Of a stretch of DNA of 64,000 bases, positions 17,444-25,121 are shown piece by piece. A model generated the notes under the pieces. The model searched no databases, was not told the DNA's origin, and saw only the letters and a program-made list of their open reading frames with translations. Numbering within the stretch: position 1 is the first letter of the stretch; each line of letters begins with the position of its first letter. The position numbers were made by a program, and so were the translations under genes. Origin of the DNA: Gephyromycinifex aptenodytis (GTDB lineage Bacteria; Actinomycetota; Actinomycetes; Actinomycetales; Dermatophilaceae); the NCBI RefSeq assembly GCF_012277275.1, contig NZ_CP051155.1, positions 3,038,001 to 3,102,000 on the forward strand. The letters run 5' to 3'.

Positions 17444-18594
17444 CTCTGCTCCCGCCGTAGCGCGGCCCGCAGGGTGTCACACACTCGCTCCACCTGCGCG
17501 TCCGTAAGCGCTGACCCACTCGGGAGCGTCAACCCCCTGGCGAAGAGACCCTCGCTGGTTCCGGTGAGGAAGGAACGAGCCGTAGCGAAGACCGGCTGCA
17601 GGTGCATCGGCTTCCACAGTGGGCGTGCCTCGATCTTCCGCGCCGCTAGCGCCGTAAGGACCTCATCTGCGCTCGCGGGCGCTCCCTCATCCAGCAGCAG
17701 GCAGGTCAACCAACAGTTGTCACTGGCGTCGCTGGGATCATCGTGTTCACCCCGCCCGAGAATCCGGATGCCCTCGAATTCCGCCACGACGCTGGCGTAC
17801 TGCTCACGGATGGCGCGTCGACGCGCAATCATCGAATCCAGTCGTGACAACTGGGCACGGCCTAACGCTGCTAGGACGCTGGAAAGTCGGTAGTTGTAGC
17901 CGATATCGGTGTGCTCGTACCACGCCACCGGTTGGCGAGCCTGGGTAGCCAGATAGCGGGCCCGATCCAGCAGGTCGTGGTCGCTGGAGAGCAGCATTCC
18001 ACCGCCGGAGGTAGTCATGATTTTATTGCCATTGAAGGACAACCCGGCAGCGCGACCGAACGAGCCAGCAGCTCCGCCGACGGTCCGTGCGCCTAGCGCC
18101 TCTGCGGCGTCCTCGATCAATGGGATCCCACGAGTCTCGAGTTCAGGGGCGAGCCGTTCGTAGTCGCAACACCGCCCGAAAAGGTCGACGCTCATGACCG
18201 CTGCGATCGGCTGCCCTTCTCGTTGCAGCGAATCGACCGCCTCGATCATCAGGTCGACATCGAGGTTGGCATCTGCCGCGGCGTCAACGAAAACGGGCTG
18301 TGCCCCGGTGTAGGCCACTGCGTTGGCGGAAGCCACGAAAGTCATCGTCGGTACGAGGACGCACGAACCCGGGCCAGCCCCGATCCCGAGAAGCGCTAGG
18401 TGTAGAGCGGCGGTCCCGCTAGAGAGCGCCAGGGCTGCCACCCCACCCCCGACCCGAGCGGCAACCTCTTCCTCGAATGCGTCGACATCCGGGCCCAGCG
18501 GAGCCACCCAGCCCGAACGCAGCGAGGCCAGCACATACTCCTCTTCCACCTGAGTCACGTGTGCCTGGGAAAGAAGAATGGGCTCATCCATCAC
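17440..18594 (-). CDS. pglE: PLP-dependent 4-keto-sugar aminotransferase, PglE-like
   Basis: The 384-residue protein belongs to the DegT/DnrJ/EryC1 family. LSSGTAALHLALLGIG (about residues 58-73), VDLFGRCCDYERLAP, LIEDAAEALGA with the PLP-ring aspartate, and LSFNGNKIMTTSGGGML with the Schiff-base lysine are all intact. Flanked by a 4,6-dehydratase and PglC/PglD relatives, it should aminate UDP-4-keto-6-deoxy-GlcNAc. It overlaps the dehydratase gene by 4 bp. Length is normal for the family. Confidence 0.88.
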   Translation of the reverse strand: MMDEPILLSQAHVTQVEEEYVLASLRSGWVAPLGPDVDAFEEEVAARVGGGVAALALSSGTAALHLALLGIGAGPGSCVLVPTMTFVASANAVAYTGAQPVFVDAAADANLDVDLMIEAVDSLQREGQPIAAVMSVDLFGRCCDYERLAPELETRGIPLIEDAAEALGARTVGGAAGSFGRAAGLSFNGNKIMTTSGGGMLLSSDHDLLDRARYLATQARQPVAWYEHTDIGYNYRLSSVLAALGRAQLSRLDSMIARRRAIREQYASVVAEFEGIRILGRGEHDDPSDASDNCWLTCLLLDEGAPASADEVLTALAARKIEARPLWKPMHLQPVFATARSFLTGTSEGLFARGLTLPSGSALTDAQVERVCDTLRAALRREQR

Positions 18595-20456
18595 TGCACC
18601 TCATGTTCTTGTGACGCCTCGGCCCGCGTCAGTACTGGGGTCGGCACCGTCTCACCGTCACTGCACGCGGCTCGCCGCATCCAGTCAAGCGCCTCTTGCT
18701 CCTGCTCAAACTGGTGACACTCGACGTCTTGGACGCGAAGTGGTGGGACCGCGACAGCACCCACGAGCGGGTGGATGGTCTCGCGCCGGTGTTCGCGGTC
18801 GGAAAACAAATCTTCTCCCAGCTTTTCGCCGGGGCGCAGACCGGTGTAGACGATCTCTATGCCGACCCGACCTGAGAGCCGGATAAGGGTAGTGGCGACG
18901 TCCTTGATGAGAACCTGCTCGCCCATATCAAGGACGAGCACCTCACCGTCGGCGCCTACGGCGGCGGCCTCCAGGACGAGTTGGCAAGCTTCCGGGATCA
19001 GCATGAAGTACCGCTTCACCTCGGGGTCGGTCACTGTCACCGGCCCTCCACGCTCGATCTGGGCACTGAACGCATGCACAACGCTGCCCCGAGAGCCCAG
19101 CACGTTGCCGAACCGCACGCTCACAAAGCGGCCCCGGCCGGCATGTGCGAACTCGGCCGTCAAACGCTCGGTCAATCGTTTGCTGTATCCCAGACATGAG
19201 GTCGGATCTGCAGCCTTGTCAGTCGATACGTTTACGAAGACCCCGACACCGCAGGCCGATGCCGCACGCAGCACATTGCGTGTGCCGAGCACGTTGGTCT
19301 TCCATGCCTCCGTTGGGAACCTCTCCAACAAAGGCAGATGTTTGAGGGCGGCGGCGTGGAAGACAACCTCGGGTCGGGTCCGTGCGAAGACGGCATGCAG
19401 CGCGGCCTCATCGCGAATGTCAACCAGCAACGCATCGTCATCATCGAGCAGTCCATCGCCGGTCATGGACAACTGCGTGGCTTGCAGCGCCGACTCGTCA
19501 CGATCAAGAAGCAACAGTCGTTCTGGGCCGAAACGGGCGATCTGGCGGCACAACTCCGAACCGATGGAACCGCCCGCGCCTGTGACGAGGACACGCTTAC
19601 CGGCGAGGTCTCGCGAGATCGCCTGGGTGTCGAGATGGATCGGGCGACGCCCGAGGAGATCGGCCAGATCCAGATCACGCAGGGCATCGGTACAGGCGTC
19701 ATCGCCGATCAATTCCGACAGCGAGGGCAGCACCTTCACACTCAGTCCTGCGTCCACCGCCTGCTGGGAGACCTCCCGGGTCACCTCCGGATCAGCGCTG
19801 GGCGCCGCCAGCACCATGACTGAAGCGCCGAACTGTTCGGCCACCCGGGCGACATCTCGCCTACCTCCGCGAACTGGGACGCCTTCGATGCGTAGCCGCG
19901 CTTTGGCTGGGTCATCATCAAGGATGGCGACGGGCAGGATATGGCTGTCGTCTTCACGAAGAGCACTACGGACCAGCCGGCGTCCCGCATTACCGGCACC
20001 GAATACCAAAGCCCGGTGTGAACCGGGCCGGCCCCGTGCTGCACGGTTCGTCGTGGATCGGCCCAGCAGCCGGAAAGCAAGCATGCCCAACAACGCCAGT
20101 GAACCGCCGGTTACAGCGGAGGAGCGGGGCAGGTCATCGGGGCGAAGTAACGCGATGAGGATAAAGGCGATGGCGGTCGTCAGGAGCGTGGTGCGGGCCA
20201 GGTCCGAGGTTTCTTCGTAGGAACCCCGATCATGGCTGACGCGGTACGGCCCGATCATCGCCCCGAGAAACAGCTGCACAGCCGCAGCCCCGGCGCCGGC
20301 GATCAGGGTCAACGCGAGCGCACCCTCGGGGAAGGTGAAGTCGTACCTCAACCACACCGTGGAGAGCATGCCGATGATCCAGCACAAGACGTCGACAGCA
20401 GCCCAACCGGCTCGTTGCCAGCCTTGTCGCTGTGCTGCGACCGTATCCACCTGCAT
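18591..20456 (-). CDS. pglF: Membrane-bound UDP-GlcNAc 4,6-dehydratase, PglF-like
   Basis: The 621-residue protein has the PglF/CapD/WbpM layout: four N-terminal membrane helices (about residues 15-130, for example VDVLCWIIGMLSTVWLRY), a first Rossmann domain (HRALVFGAGNAGRRLVRSAL), and a C-terminal SDR dehydratase (KRVLVTGAGGSIGSELCRQI; FHAAALKHLPLLE; VNVSTDKAADPTSCLGYSKR). The last replaces the usual SYK-type tyrosine region with the family's typical TDKA segment. It opens the pgl run. The 348-bp region upstream holds no gene. Confidence 0.9.
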   Translation of the reverse strand: MQVDTVAAQRQGWQRAGWAAVDVLCWIIGMLSTVWLRYDFTFPEGALALTLIAGAGAAAVQLFLGAMIGPYRVSHDRGSYEETSDLARTTLLTTAIAFILIALLRPDDLPRSSAVTGGSLALLGMLAFRLLGRSTTNRAARGRPGSHRALVFGAGNAGRRLVRSALREDDSHILPVAILDDDPAKARLRIEGVPVRGGRRDVARVAEQFGASVMVLAAPSADPEVTREVSQQAVDAGLSVKVLPSLSELIGDDACTDALRDLDLADLLGRRPIHLDTQAISRDLAGKRVLVTGAGGSIGSELCRQIARFGPERLLLLDRDESALQATQLSMTGDGLLDDDDALLVDIRDEAALHAVFARTRPEVVFHAAALKHLPLLERFPTEAWKTNVLGTRNVLRAASACGVGVFVNVSTDKAADPTSCLGYSKRLTERLTAEFAHAGRGRFVSVRFGNVLGSRGSVVHAFSAQIERGGPVTVTDPEVKRYFMLIPEACQLVLEAAAVGADGEVLVLDMGEQVLIKDVATTLIRLSGRVGIEIVYTGLRPGEKLGEDLFSDREHRRETIHPLVGAVAVPPLRVQDVECHQFEQEQEALDWMRRAACSDGETVPTPVLTRAEASQEHEVQ

Positions 20457-20804
20457 CGCCCTCCCCGCTCGCCAGCCGCAAGACGGGCCAGGTCATCCCC
20501 CGACCTGGCGTCAATGCGCATGGGCGAGCCGACCCCAGCCCGGGCCGATTCGTCGAATTGCGTTAACTGCCAGGGTAGTCGCTGAATCCGGTGGCTATCG
20601 ACGCCGCGCGGTAGGACTCGGTTGTCGAGACGATGGGTAACGGACCTGGGAGGTGGGTGCCGAGCTCCGTACACAAGGCGAGGCCGTAGGTCGCACGCGG
20701 CTTGCCCGGTGGCGCGGCAAGCGCTCCTGGGATGTGGCCTCCGGATGAGAAGTGACGACGCCACGGACGCAGCAAGGGCGTCTCCCGCCGCTACCGTGGG
20801 CCAC
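20457..20804. other. Divergent intergenic region with small inverted repeat
   Basis: This 348-bp gap separates pglF (minus) from the oxidoreductase (plus). It contains an 8-bp inverted repeat with a 7-base spacer (20487-20494 with 20502-20509) close upstream of pglF, possibly a regulator site or leader hairpin, and a TANNNT box directly before the plus-strand gene. I see no coding region. Confidence 0.4.
20792..20797 (+). promoter_or_regulatory. -10 box of a probable leaderless transcript
   Basis: TACCGT lies 7 bases before the ATG at 20805, and there is no Shine-Dalgarno sequence. This spacing would start the mRNA at the start codon. Confidence 0.5.
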
Positions 20805-21773
20805 ATGCTTGCTGTCTACGCGCAGTCTCAGTCCCGTACCGATCCGCTGTCCGGCTTGGTCGTCGGGGAGCGTCCTGAGCCAGAGCCTCGCGAGGGCTGG
20901 TCATTGGTCACTTTGAAAGCGGCCACCCTGAACCACCACGACTTGTGGTCGCTGATGGGCGTGGGTTTGCCTGCCGATCGATTGCCGATGGTTCTCGGCT
21001 GCGATGGCGCCGGTGTCGATGAGCAGGGCCGCGAGGTCATCCTGCACAGCGTCATCGCTTCACCAGGGTGGCAGGGAGATGAAACCCTGGACCCGAAACG
21101 CTCACTGTTCTCCGAGGTCTACGACGGCACCTTCGCCGAGAAGGTGCTCGTTCCCAGCGCCAACCTGGTCCCCAAACCGGCGGGGATGTCCTTCGAGACG
21201 GCGGCCGCGCTACCGACCGCGTGGCTGACCGCCTACCGGATGCTCTTCGTGGCAGCCGATGTCACGCCCGGCTCGCTGGTTCTGGTGCAGGGAGCAGGCG
21301 GGGGCGTTGCCACGGCGCTCATCCAACTCGGCGCGGCCGCGGGTCTGCGGATCTGGGTGACCAGCCGCGACGAAGGCAAGCGCGCCCAGGCGCTCAAGCT
21401 CGGCGCTGAAGCGGTCTTCGAATCCGGTGCCCGGCTGCCGGAGAAGTGCGACGCGGTGATGGAGACCGTCGGCGCAGCGACCTGGTCGCACTCGGTGAAT
21501 GTGCTGCGCCCAGGCGGTGCGATCGTCATCTCCGGGGCCACCTCCGGTGACGCGCCGCAGAAGGCGGAACTGACCAAGATCTTCTTCCGGCAGTTGCGTG
21601 TCATCGGCTCCACGATGGGCAACCTGCACGAGCTTCAGCGCCTCACCCAATTGGTGGTGAGCCGCGGTATCGAGCCCGTCATCGACACGGTGATGCCGCT
21701 GTCGGGTGCGCGCGAGGGTTTTGCGCGCCTGCACTCGGGGCAGGCCTTCGGCAAGGTGGTCTTCACCGCCTGA
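20805..21773 (+). CDS. Zinc-type alcohol dehydrogenase-like / quinone oxidoreductase family protein
   Basis: The 322-residue protein belongs to the medium-chain dehydrogenase/reductase superfamily. The N-terminal GroES-like domain contains TLNHHDLWSLMG and LGCDGAGV; the NADPH domain has VLVQGAGGGVATALIQLGAA and WVTSRDEGKRAQALKLGA. The cysteine ligands of the structural zinc are absent, so it is more like zinc-free quinone reductases. The ATG at 20805 is chosen because the family starts here (MLAVYAQ); the upstream extension is low complexity. It is monocistronic, followed by a strong terminator. Substrate unknown. Confidence 0.82.
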   Translation: MLAVYAQSQSRTDPLSGLVVGERPEPEPREGWSLVTLKAATLNHHDLWSLMGVGLPADRLPMVLGCDGAGVDEQGREVILHSVIASPGWQGDETLDPKRSLFSEVYDGTFAEKVLVPSANLVPKPAGMSFETAAALPTAWLTAYRMLFVAADVTPGSLVLVQGAGGGVATALIQLGAAAGLRIWVTSRDEGKRAQALKLGAEAVFESGARLPEKCDAVMETVGAATWSHSVNVLRPGGAIVISGATSGDAPQKAELTKIFFRQLRVIGSTMGNLHELQRLTQLVVSRGIEPVIDTVMPLSGAREGFARLHSGQAFGKVVFTA

Positions 21774-21793
21774 TCGAGGCCCTGCGCCACGCG

Positions 21794-21835
21794 AAGCGAG
21801 CCCTGGCAGCGCATATGCACTGCCAGGGCTCGCTT
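21794..21835. terminator. Strong hairpin terminator
   Basis: A perfect 16-bp stem (21794-21809 with 21820-21835) with a 10-base loop follows the oxidoreductase. The loop itself contains the palindrome GCATATGC. Confidence 0.75.
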
Positions 21836-21886
21836 TCAGTGGTGGTGGGTGCCGGCCGGGGTGGCTCGCCACGACCCGCTCCAGGC

Positions 21887-21933
21887 GCCCGTCACCAGTG
21901 CACGCCAGGTGCCCGTCCCCAGTGCAGGCCAGG
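21887..21933. repeat. Short tandem repeat, 2 x 23 bp
   Basis: Two 23-bp units (21887-21909 and 21911-21933) differ at two positions and are separated by one base. They lie in the 298-bp gap after the oxidoreductase, which otherwise holds only the terminator. Confidence 0.6.
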
Positions 21934-22071
21934 GGCCCTGCTGCGCCATCGCTGCCGGCGTTGTCCGAGGGGGCAAAGTAGCTCCTCAACTGTGCCTGGG
22001 CAGACCCTGCGCGCGGATCGGAGCAAATCGGCAGGGCCCGGAGGGGTCGTCCAAGCCCGCGCCCCGAGTCC

Positions 22072-22962
22072 TCAGCTGCGAGGCTCCTTGAGCACGGCCT
22101 GAATCCGGGTGCCCGCATCCTTGAGGATCTCGACGATCTCGCGGACCTGCTGCGGGCTGGGGAAACCCTCATGTCGAGTGCCCTCATGCGTGGAGTCGCC
22201 GCTGGATGCCGTCTCGGTGACGATCTCGGCCTCGATGATCTCCTCGTCCAGGTCCGCGACCGGCTCGGGCTCGGCCGCGGTGGCTTGCGCGGGCTTGCCA
22301 TGCGCCGAGCTGGACTCCGGCGGCCGGGTCATCCCCATCCGGCGCAGGGCCTGCGCCACCACGTCGGTGTCGGGGAACTTACCCCCGCCGAAGGCCCGTA
22401 GCAGGCCTTCCACATCGGCCAGCGGGTGTGCGCCTGCGCGGACACCGCCCAGTGAGTCGGCCACGGAGTCGGTGACCCGGGCCCAGACGTCGCCAGGTTC
22501 GGTGGAGGGCTCGGTCCCCGATGCCGAGGATGACGCCGTAGCAGCGGCCTGCGCTGGAGACTCCGCACTGGCCTGGGCGCGGGCGGCCTGCGCCGCTGCC
22601 GCCAGTTGGGTGCGTAGGTCGGCTGCCCCGGTGCGGACGCGCTGGCGCACATCCTGCGCGAGACGTTGGGCGGAGGCGTCCAGGCTGGCATCCAGATCGG
22701 CGATCTCCTGCGCCCGCCGCTGCACCTCGCTACGCCCGGCATCGGTGATGCGGTAGCTGGCCTTGCGGCCCTCGTCGAGGCGTTCGACGAGTCCCTCTTC
22801 TTCCAGTTTGGCCAGCCGGGGGTAGACGGTGCCGGCGCTGGGGGAGTAAAGCCCCTCGAACCGGTCTTCCAGGGCGCGGATGATGTCGTAGCCGTGCCTG
22901 GGCCCGTGCGCCAGGATCGAGAGCAGGTACAGGCGTAGTTGTCCGTGTTCGAAGACCTGCAT
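22072..22962 (-). CDS. PadR-family transcriptional regulator with long disordered tail
   Basis: Residues 1-85 form a PadR winged helix: LRLYLLSILAHGPRHGYDIIRAL (family signature HGY), SPSAGTVYPRLAKLEEEGLVER and ASYRITDAGR. The 296-residue length far exceeds the usual 110-180: after a helical region (about 85-130) comes an Ala/Ser/Glu/Pro-rich segment to about residue 260 and a short C-terminal helix (SPQQVREIVEILKDAGTRIQAV). The start shares one base with the DUF4097 stop (TGATG). It presumably represses its own operon through the inverted repeat at 23921-23960. Confidence 0.85.
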   Translation of the reverse strand: MQVFEHGQLRLYLLSILAHGPRHGYDIIRALEDRFEGLYSPSAGTVYPRLAKLEEEGLVERLDEGRKASYRITDAGRSEVQRRAQEIADLDASLDASAQRLAQDVRQRVRTGAADLRTQLAAAAQAARAQASAESPAQAAATASSSASGTEPSTEPGDVWARVTDSVADSLGGVRAGAHPLADVEGLLRAFGGGKFPDTDVVAQALRRMGMTRPPESSSAHGKPAQATAAEPEPVADLDEEIIEAEIVTETASSGDSTHEGTRHEGFPSPQQVREIVEILKDAGTRIQAVLKEPRS

Positions 22963-23903
22963 CAGATCTCCTCATCGCTGTCGGGGGTCTGCGGGCGAAC
23001 ATCCTGCACGTCATCTATGTCGGGATGCGGCTGGGCCACCACCGGGCCGGGGCCGGCCGAGGGCGGTGGATCTTCGCGAAGGACGACGACGTTGCCGGAG
23101 ACGGTGCGGGCCTTGATGGCCACCGAGCGATCACCCTCGTGGGTGTGCCCGCCGCGTTTGCCGTCTTCGGAATGCAACGTTTGCCCGTCGATGACGACAT
23201 GGCCGGAGGTCGAGGTCACGGTGGCGTCATAGCCGGCAGCGGCGGGCATCCGGATCGTCAGATCCCCGGAGACGGCGTTCGCCGTGATCAGGCAGCGTCC
23301 GGAGCTCAGGTCGATGATCGCAGCGCCGGAGACACTGTTGAGCTTGATGCTGCGCAGCGGGGAGTCCTGCACCGTGATTCGCCCAGAAACCGTCTTGGCT
23401 TTCAACTCCCCGGAGCAGGATGCCGCCTCAAGATCACCGCTGACGAGGTTGACGTCCAGGCTGCCCGCCAGCCGGTCCAAGGTCAGCGACCCGGAGACTC
23501 CGTAAGCACTCACGCTGCCGTCCAAGCCGCCGACGAGCACGTCCGCGGTGACGGTCTTGACCGACAGTTTCGCCGCGCGCGGCAGCGTGAGTGTCACCCG
23601 GCTGGTGACCCCGGCCTGCCCACCGCCGAAGGCTGCCCCCACTGTCGCGCCGAGGATCCCCTTCAAGGGGCCCCAGACCTGGCCGTTGGCGTCCTTGTAC
23701 TGCTCGATTTTGAGGACGCCTTGCTCGAAGGAGACGGTGATGGGAGCCCCGCCCACCTCGTCCACCTCCAGGATTGCCGAGTTCGGATCAGCGTGGGTCA
23801 CGACGTCGAGCGAGCCCGCGGGCAACGCCACCGACACCGACCGCACCTGCTGCCCGGGCTCGCCGAGAGTCTTGCGAGTGGGGTGATCGATCTGGACGTC
23901 CAT
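22962..23903 (-). CDS. DUF4097 beta-helix-like protein
   Basis: The 313-residue protein consists largely of repeated short beta-strand units with valine/glycine pattern, such as VKTVTADVLVGGLDGSVSA, SGSLTLDRLAGSLDVNLV and LKAKTVSGRITVQDS, typical of the DUF4097 family. There is no signal peptide or membrane helix, so it appears cytoplasmic. The C-terminus ends in a Pro/Asp-rich tail. GGAGGT 5 bases upstream supports the ATG at 23903. Linkage of DUF4097 to a PadR regulator is common in actinobacteria; the biochemical role is unknown. Confidence 0.82.
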   Translation of the reverse strand: MDVQIDHPTRKTLGEPGQQVRSVSVALPAGSLDVVTHADPNSAILEVDEVGGAPITVSFEQGVLKIEQYKDANGQVWGPLKGILGATVGAAFGGGQAGVTSRVTLTLPRAAKLSVKTVTADVLVGGLDGSVSAYGVSGSLTLDRLAGSLDVNLVSGDLEAASCSGELKAKTVSGRITVQDSPLRSIKLNSVSGAAIIDLSSGRCLITANAVSGDLTIRMPAAAGYDATVTSTSGHVVIDGQTLHSEDGKRGGHTHEGDRSVAIKARTVSGNVVVLREDPPPSAGPGPVVAQPHPDIDDVQDVRPQTPDSDEEI

Positions 23904-23920
23904 GCCTACCTCCGCGAAAA

Positions 23921-23960
23921 CGCGATATAGCGTGACTGATGAAAGTCACGCTATATCGCG
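23921..23960. promoter_or_regulatory. 40-bp perfect inverted repeat, probable PadR operator
   Basis: Two 17-bp arms (23921-23937 and 23944-23960) are exactly complementary around a 6-base spacer. Each arm contains CGCGATATAGCG, like the ATAT-rich palindromes bound by PadR proteins. It lies 17 bases upstream of the DUF4097-padR operon, where the promoter must be. Confidence 0.75.
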
Positions 23961-23997
23961 TATTACCGGAGGGCAACCCTGCACGGGTGCAACCGGA

Positions 23998-24681
23998 TCA
24001 GGGAGCGATCTGCAGCCAGTGCTCCCAGCCGCCGTGCAACACCAACCACGCCAGCAGGCCGTAGCCGGCCTGACCCGGGTGGCGCTGATCGCGGGAAGCG
24101 CCCAATTCGCCCATCCATTGATCGTGCTCGGCCAGCGGGTAGTAACAGTCGACGAAAGGCACCGAGCGCCGGGCGCAGACGTCTGCCTGGGCTTCGACGA
24201 TGATCTCCAACCGCTCGTTGGTGGTGGGGTCCAAAGTCGGGGGCGGACCGACGACGAAGGGAGAGATCCCGCGAGCGGTTGCGTCATCCAACACGTTGGC
24301 CAGGTTGAGACGCGAACGGGCCGTGGACAGACCGTTGACGACATCGAAGAGGCCGACACCGACCACCAGGCGCCGCTCTCGGCGTTCCTGCCAGCGAACG
24401 AGCCCCTCCGCCTTCCACCGCTCCAGGACGTCGGCGGAGGAATCGCCGCGCACCCCAAGGTTGTAGGCAGACACGTCAAGGTCGGGGTGGGCGGTGCGGC
24501 CCATCACCCGCGACACCCAGCCCAGACCCTTCGGATCGCCGTACCCCGAGACGAAGCCATCGCCGATGAAGACGATGCCGACGTCGCGTGGGCCCTCATG
24601 GGCCATAGCGTCAGCGCTCGGAGTGAACGTCGTGGGGATGCCGTCGTCGGCGTAGTCGGTGGACTCGTAGTCGTCAGTCAC
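23998..24681 (-). CDS. SGNH/GDSL-like hydrolase lacking the nucleophile serine
   Basis: The 227-residue protein aligns by eye with actinobacterial SGNH hydrolases: block I FIGDGFVSGYGDPKGLGW (residues 38-55), a VGLFDVVNG block near 110, and the block V DQRH pair at Asp198 and His201. Residue 42, where the family has the catalytic serine (GDS), is glycine, and the codon (GGC on the coding strand) is unambiguous. The protein may be inactive, non-catalytic, or use a different nucleophile. GTG start; GAGGA lies about 10 bases upstream. It follows the DUF6104 gene by 6 bp. Confidence 0.78.
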   Translation of the reverse strand: MTDDYESTDYADDGIPTTFTPSADAMAHEGPRDVGIVFIGDGFVSGYGDPKGLGWVSRVMGRTAHPDLDVSAYNLGVRGDSSADVLERWKAEGLVRWQERRERRLVVGVGLFDVVNGLSTARSRLNLANVLDDATARGISPFVVGPPPTLDPTTNERLEIIVEAQADVCARRSVPFVDCYYPLAEHDQWMGELGASRDQRHPGQAGYGLLAWLVLHGGWEHWLQIAP

Positions 24682-24687
24682 GGATGC

Positions 24688-24873
24688 TCAGTCCTCGTCG
24701 TCGTCGAGGCGCGCCAGCCACGTGGCCAGACGCTCGATCGGGGTCTCGAACTCGGGTTGGAGGTCGACGAACGTTCGAAGCTGCTCGGCGAGCCAGTCCA
24801 GTGTTACCTCCTCATCGCCGCGTCGCTTCTGCAATTCCTCGATGCCGCGGTCGGTGAAGTACACGATGGTCAT
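24688..24873 (-). CDS. DUF6104 small protein
   Basis: This 61-residue acidic protein (MTIVYFTDRGIEEL..., ending in LDDDED) matches what I recall of the actinobacterial DUF6104 family, usually found next to kgd. It has a central helical region with conserved VTLDWLAEQLRTFVD. AGGG lies 4 bases before the start. It sits between kgd (248 bp upstream on the same strand) and the SGNH-like gene. Function unknown. Confidence 0.75.
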   Translation of the reverse strand: MTIVYFTDRGIEELQKRRGDEEVTLDWLAEQLRTFVDLQPEFETPIERLATWLARLDDDED

Positions 24874-25062
24874 TGTGCCCTATCGGCCGGGCGCAGCCGC
24901 CCATCCCCGCGATGGGTGTGCCTACCGAGACCCGCTCGTGTCTTTCCGGCGAGGTTTCCCTGACCACTGGTTGCCCAATCCCAGAAGGTCGGGCGCCTCA
25001 AGAAGCCACGCGATCCCGGTGGAGCCCCCGGCAGCGACGGCCGCGACGGATGCAGACACAGC

Positions 25063-25110
25063 GATGCCCCTGCGCTCCCGGCACGAAACGGCCGGAGGCG
25101 CAGGGGCATC
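25063..25110. terminator. Terminator after kgd
   Basis: A 13-bp perfect stem (25063-25075 with 25098-25110) with a further partly paired interior lies just 3' of the kgd stop at 25122. Confidence 0.75.
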
Positions 25111-25121
25111 GAGGGCTGGGG

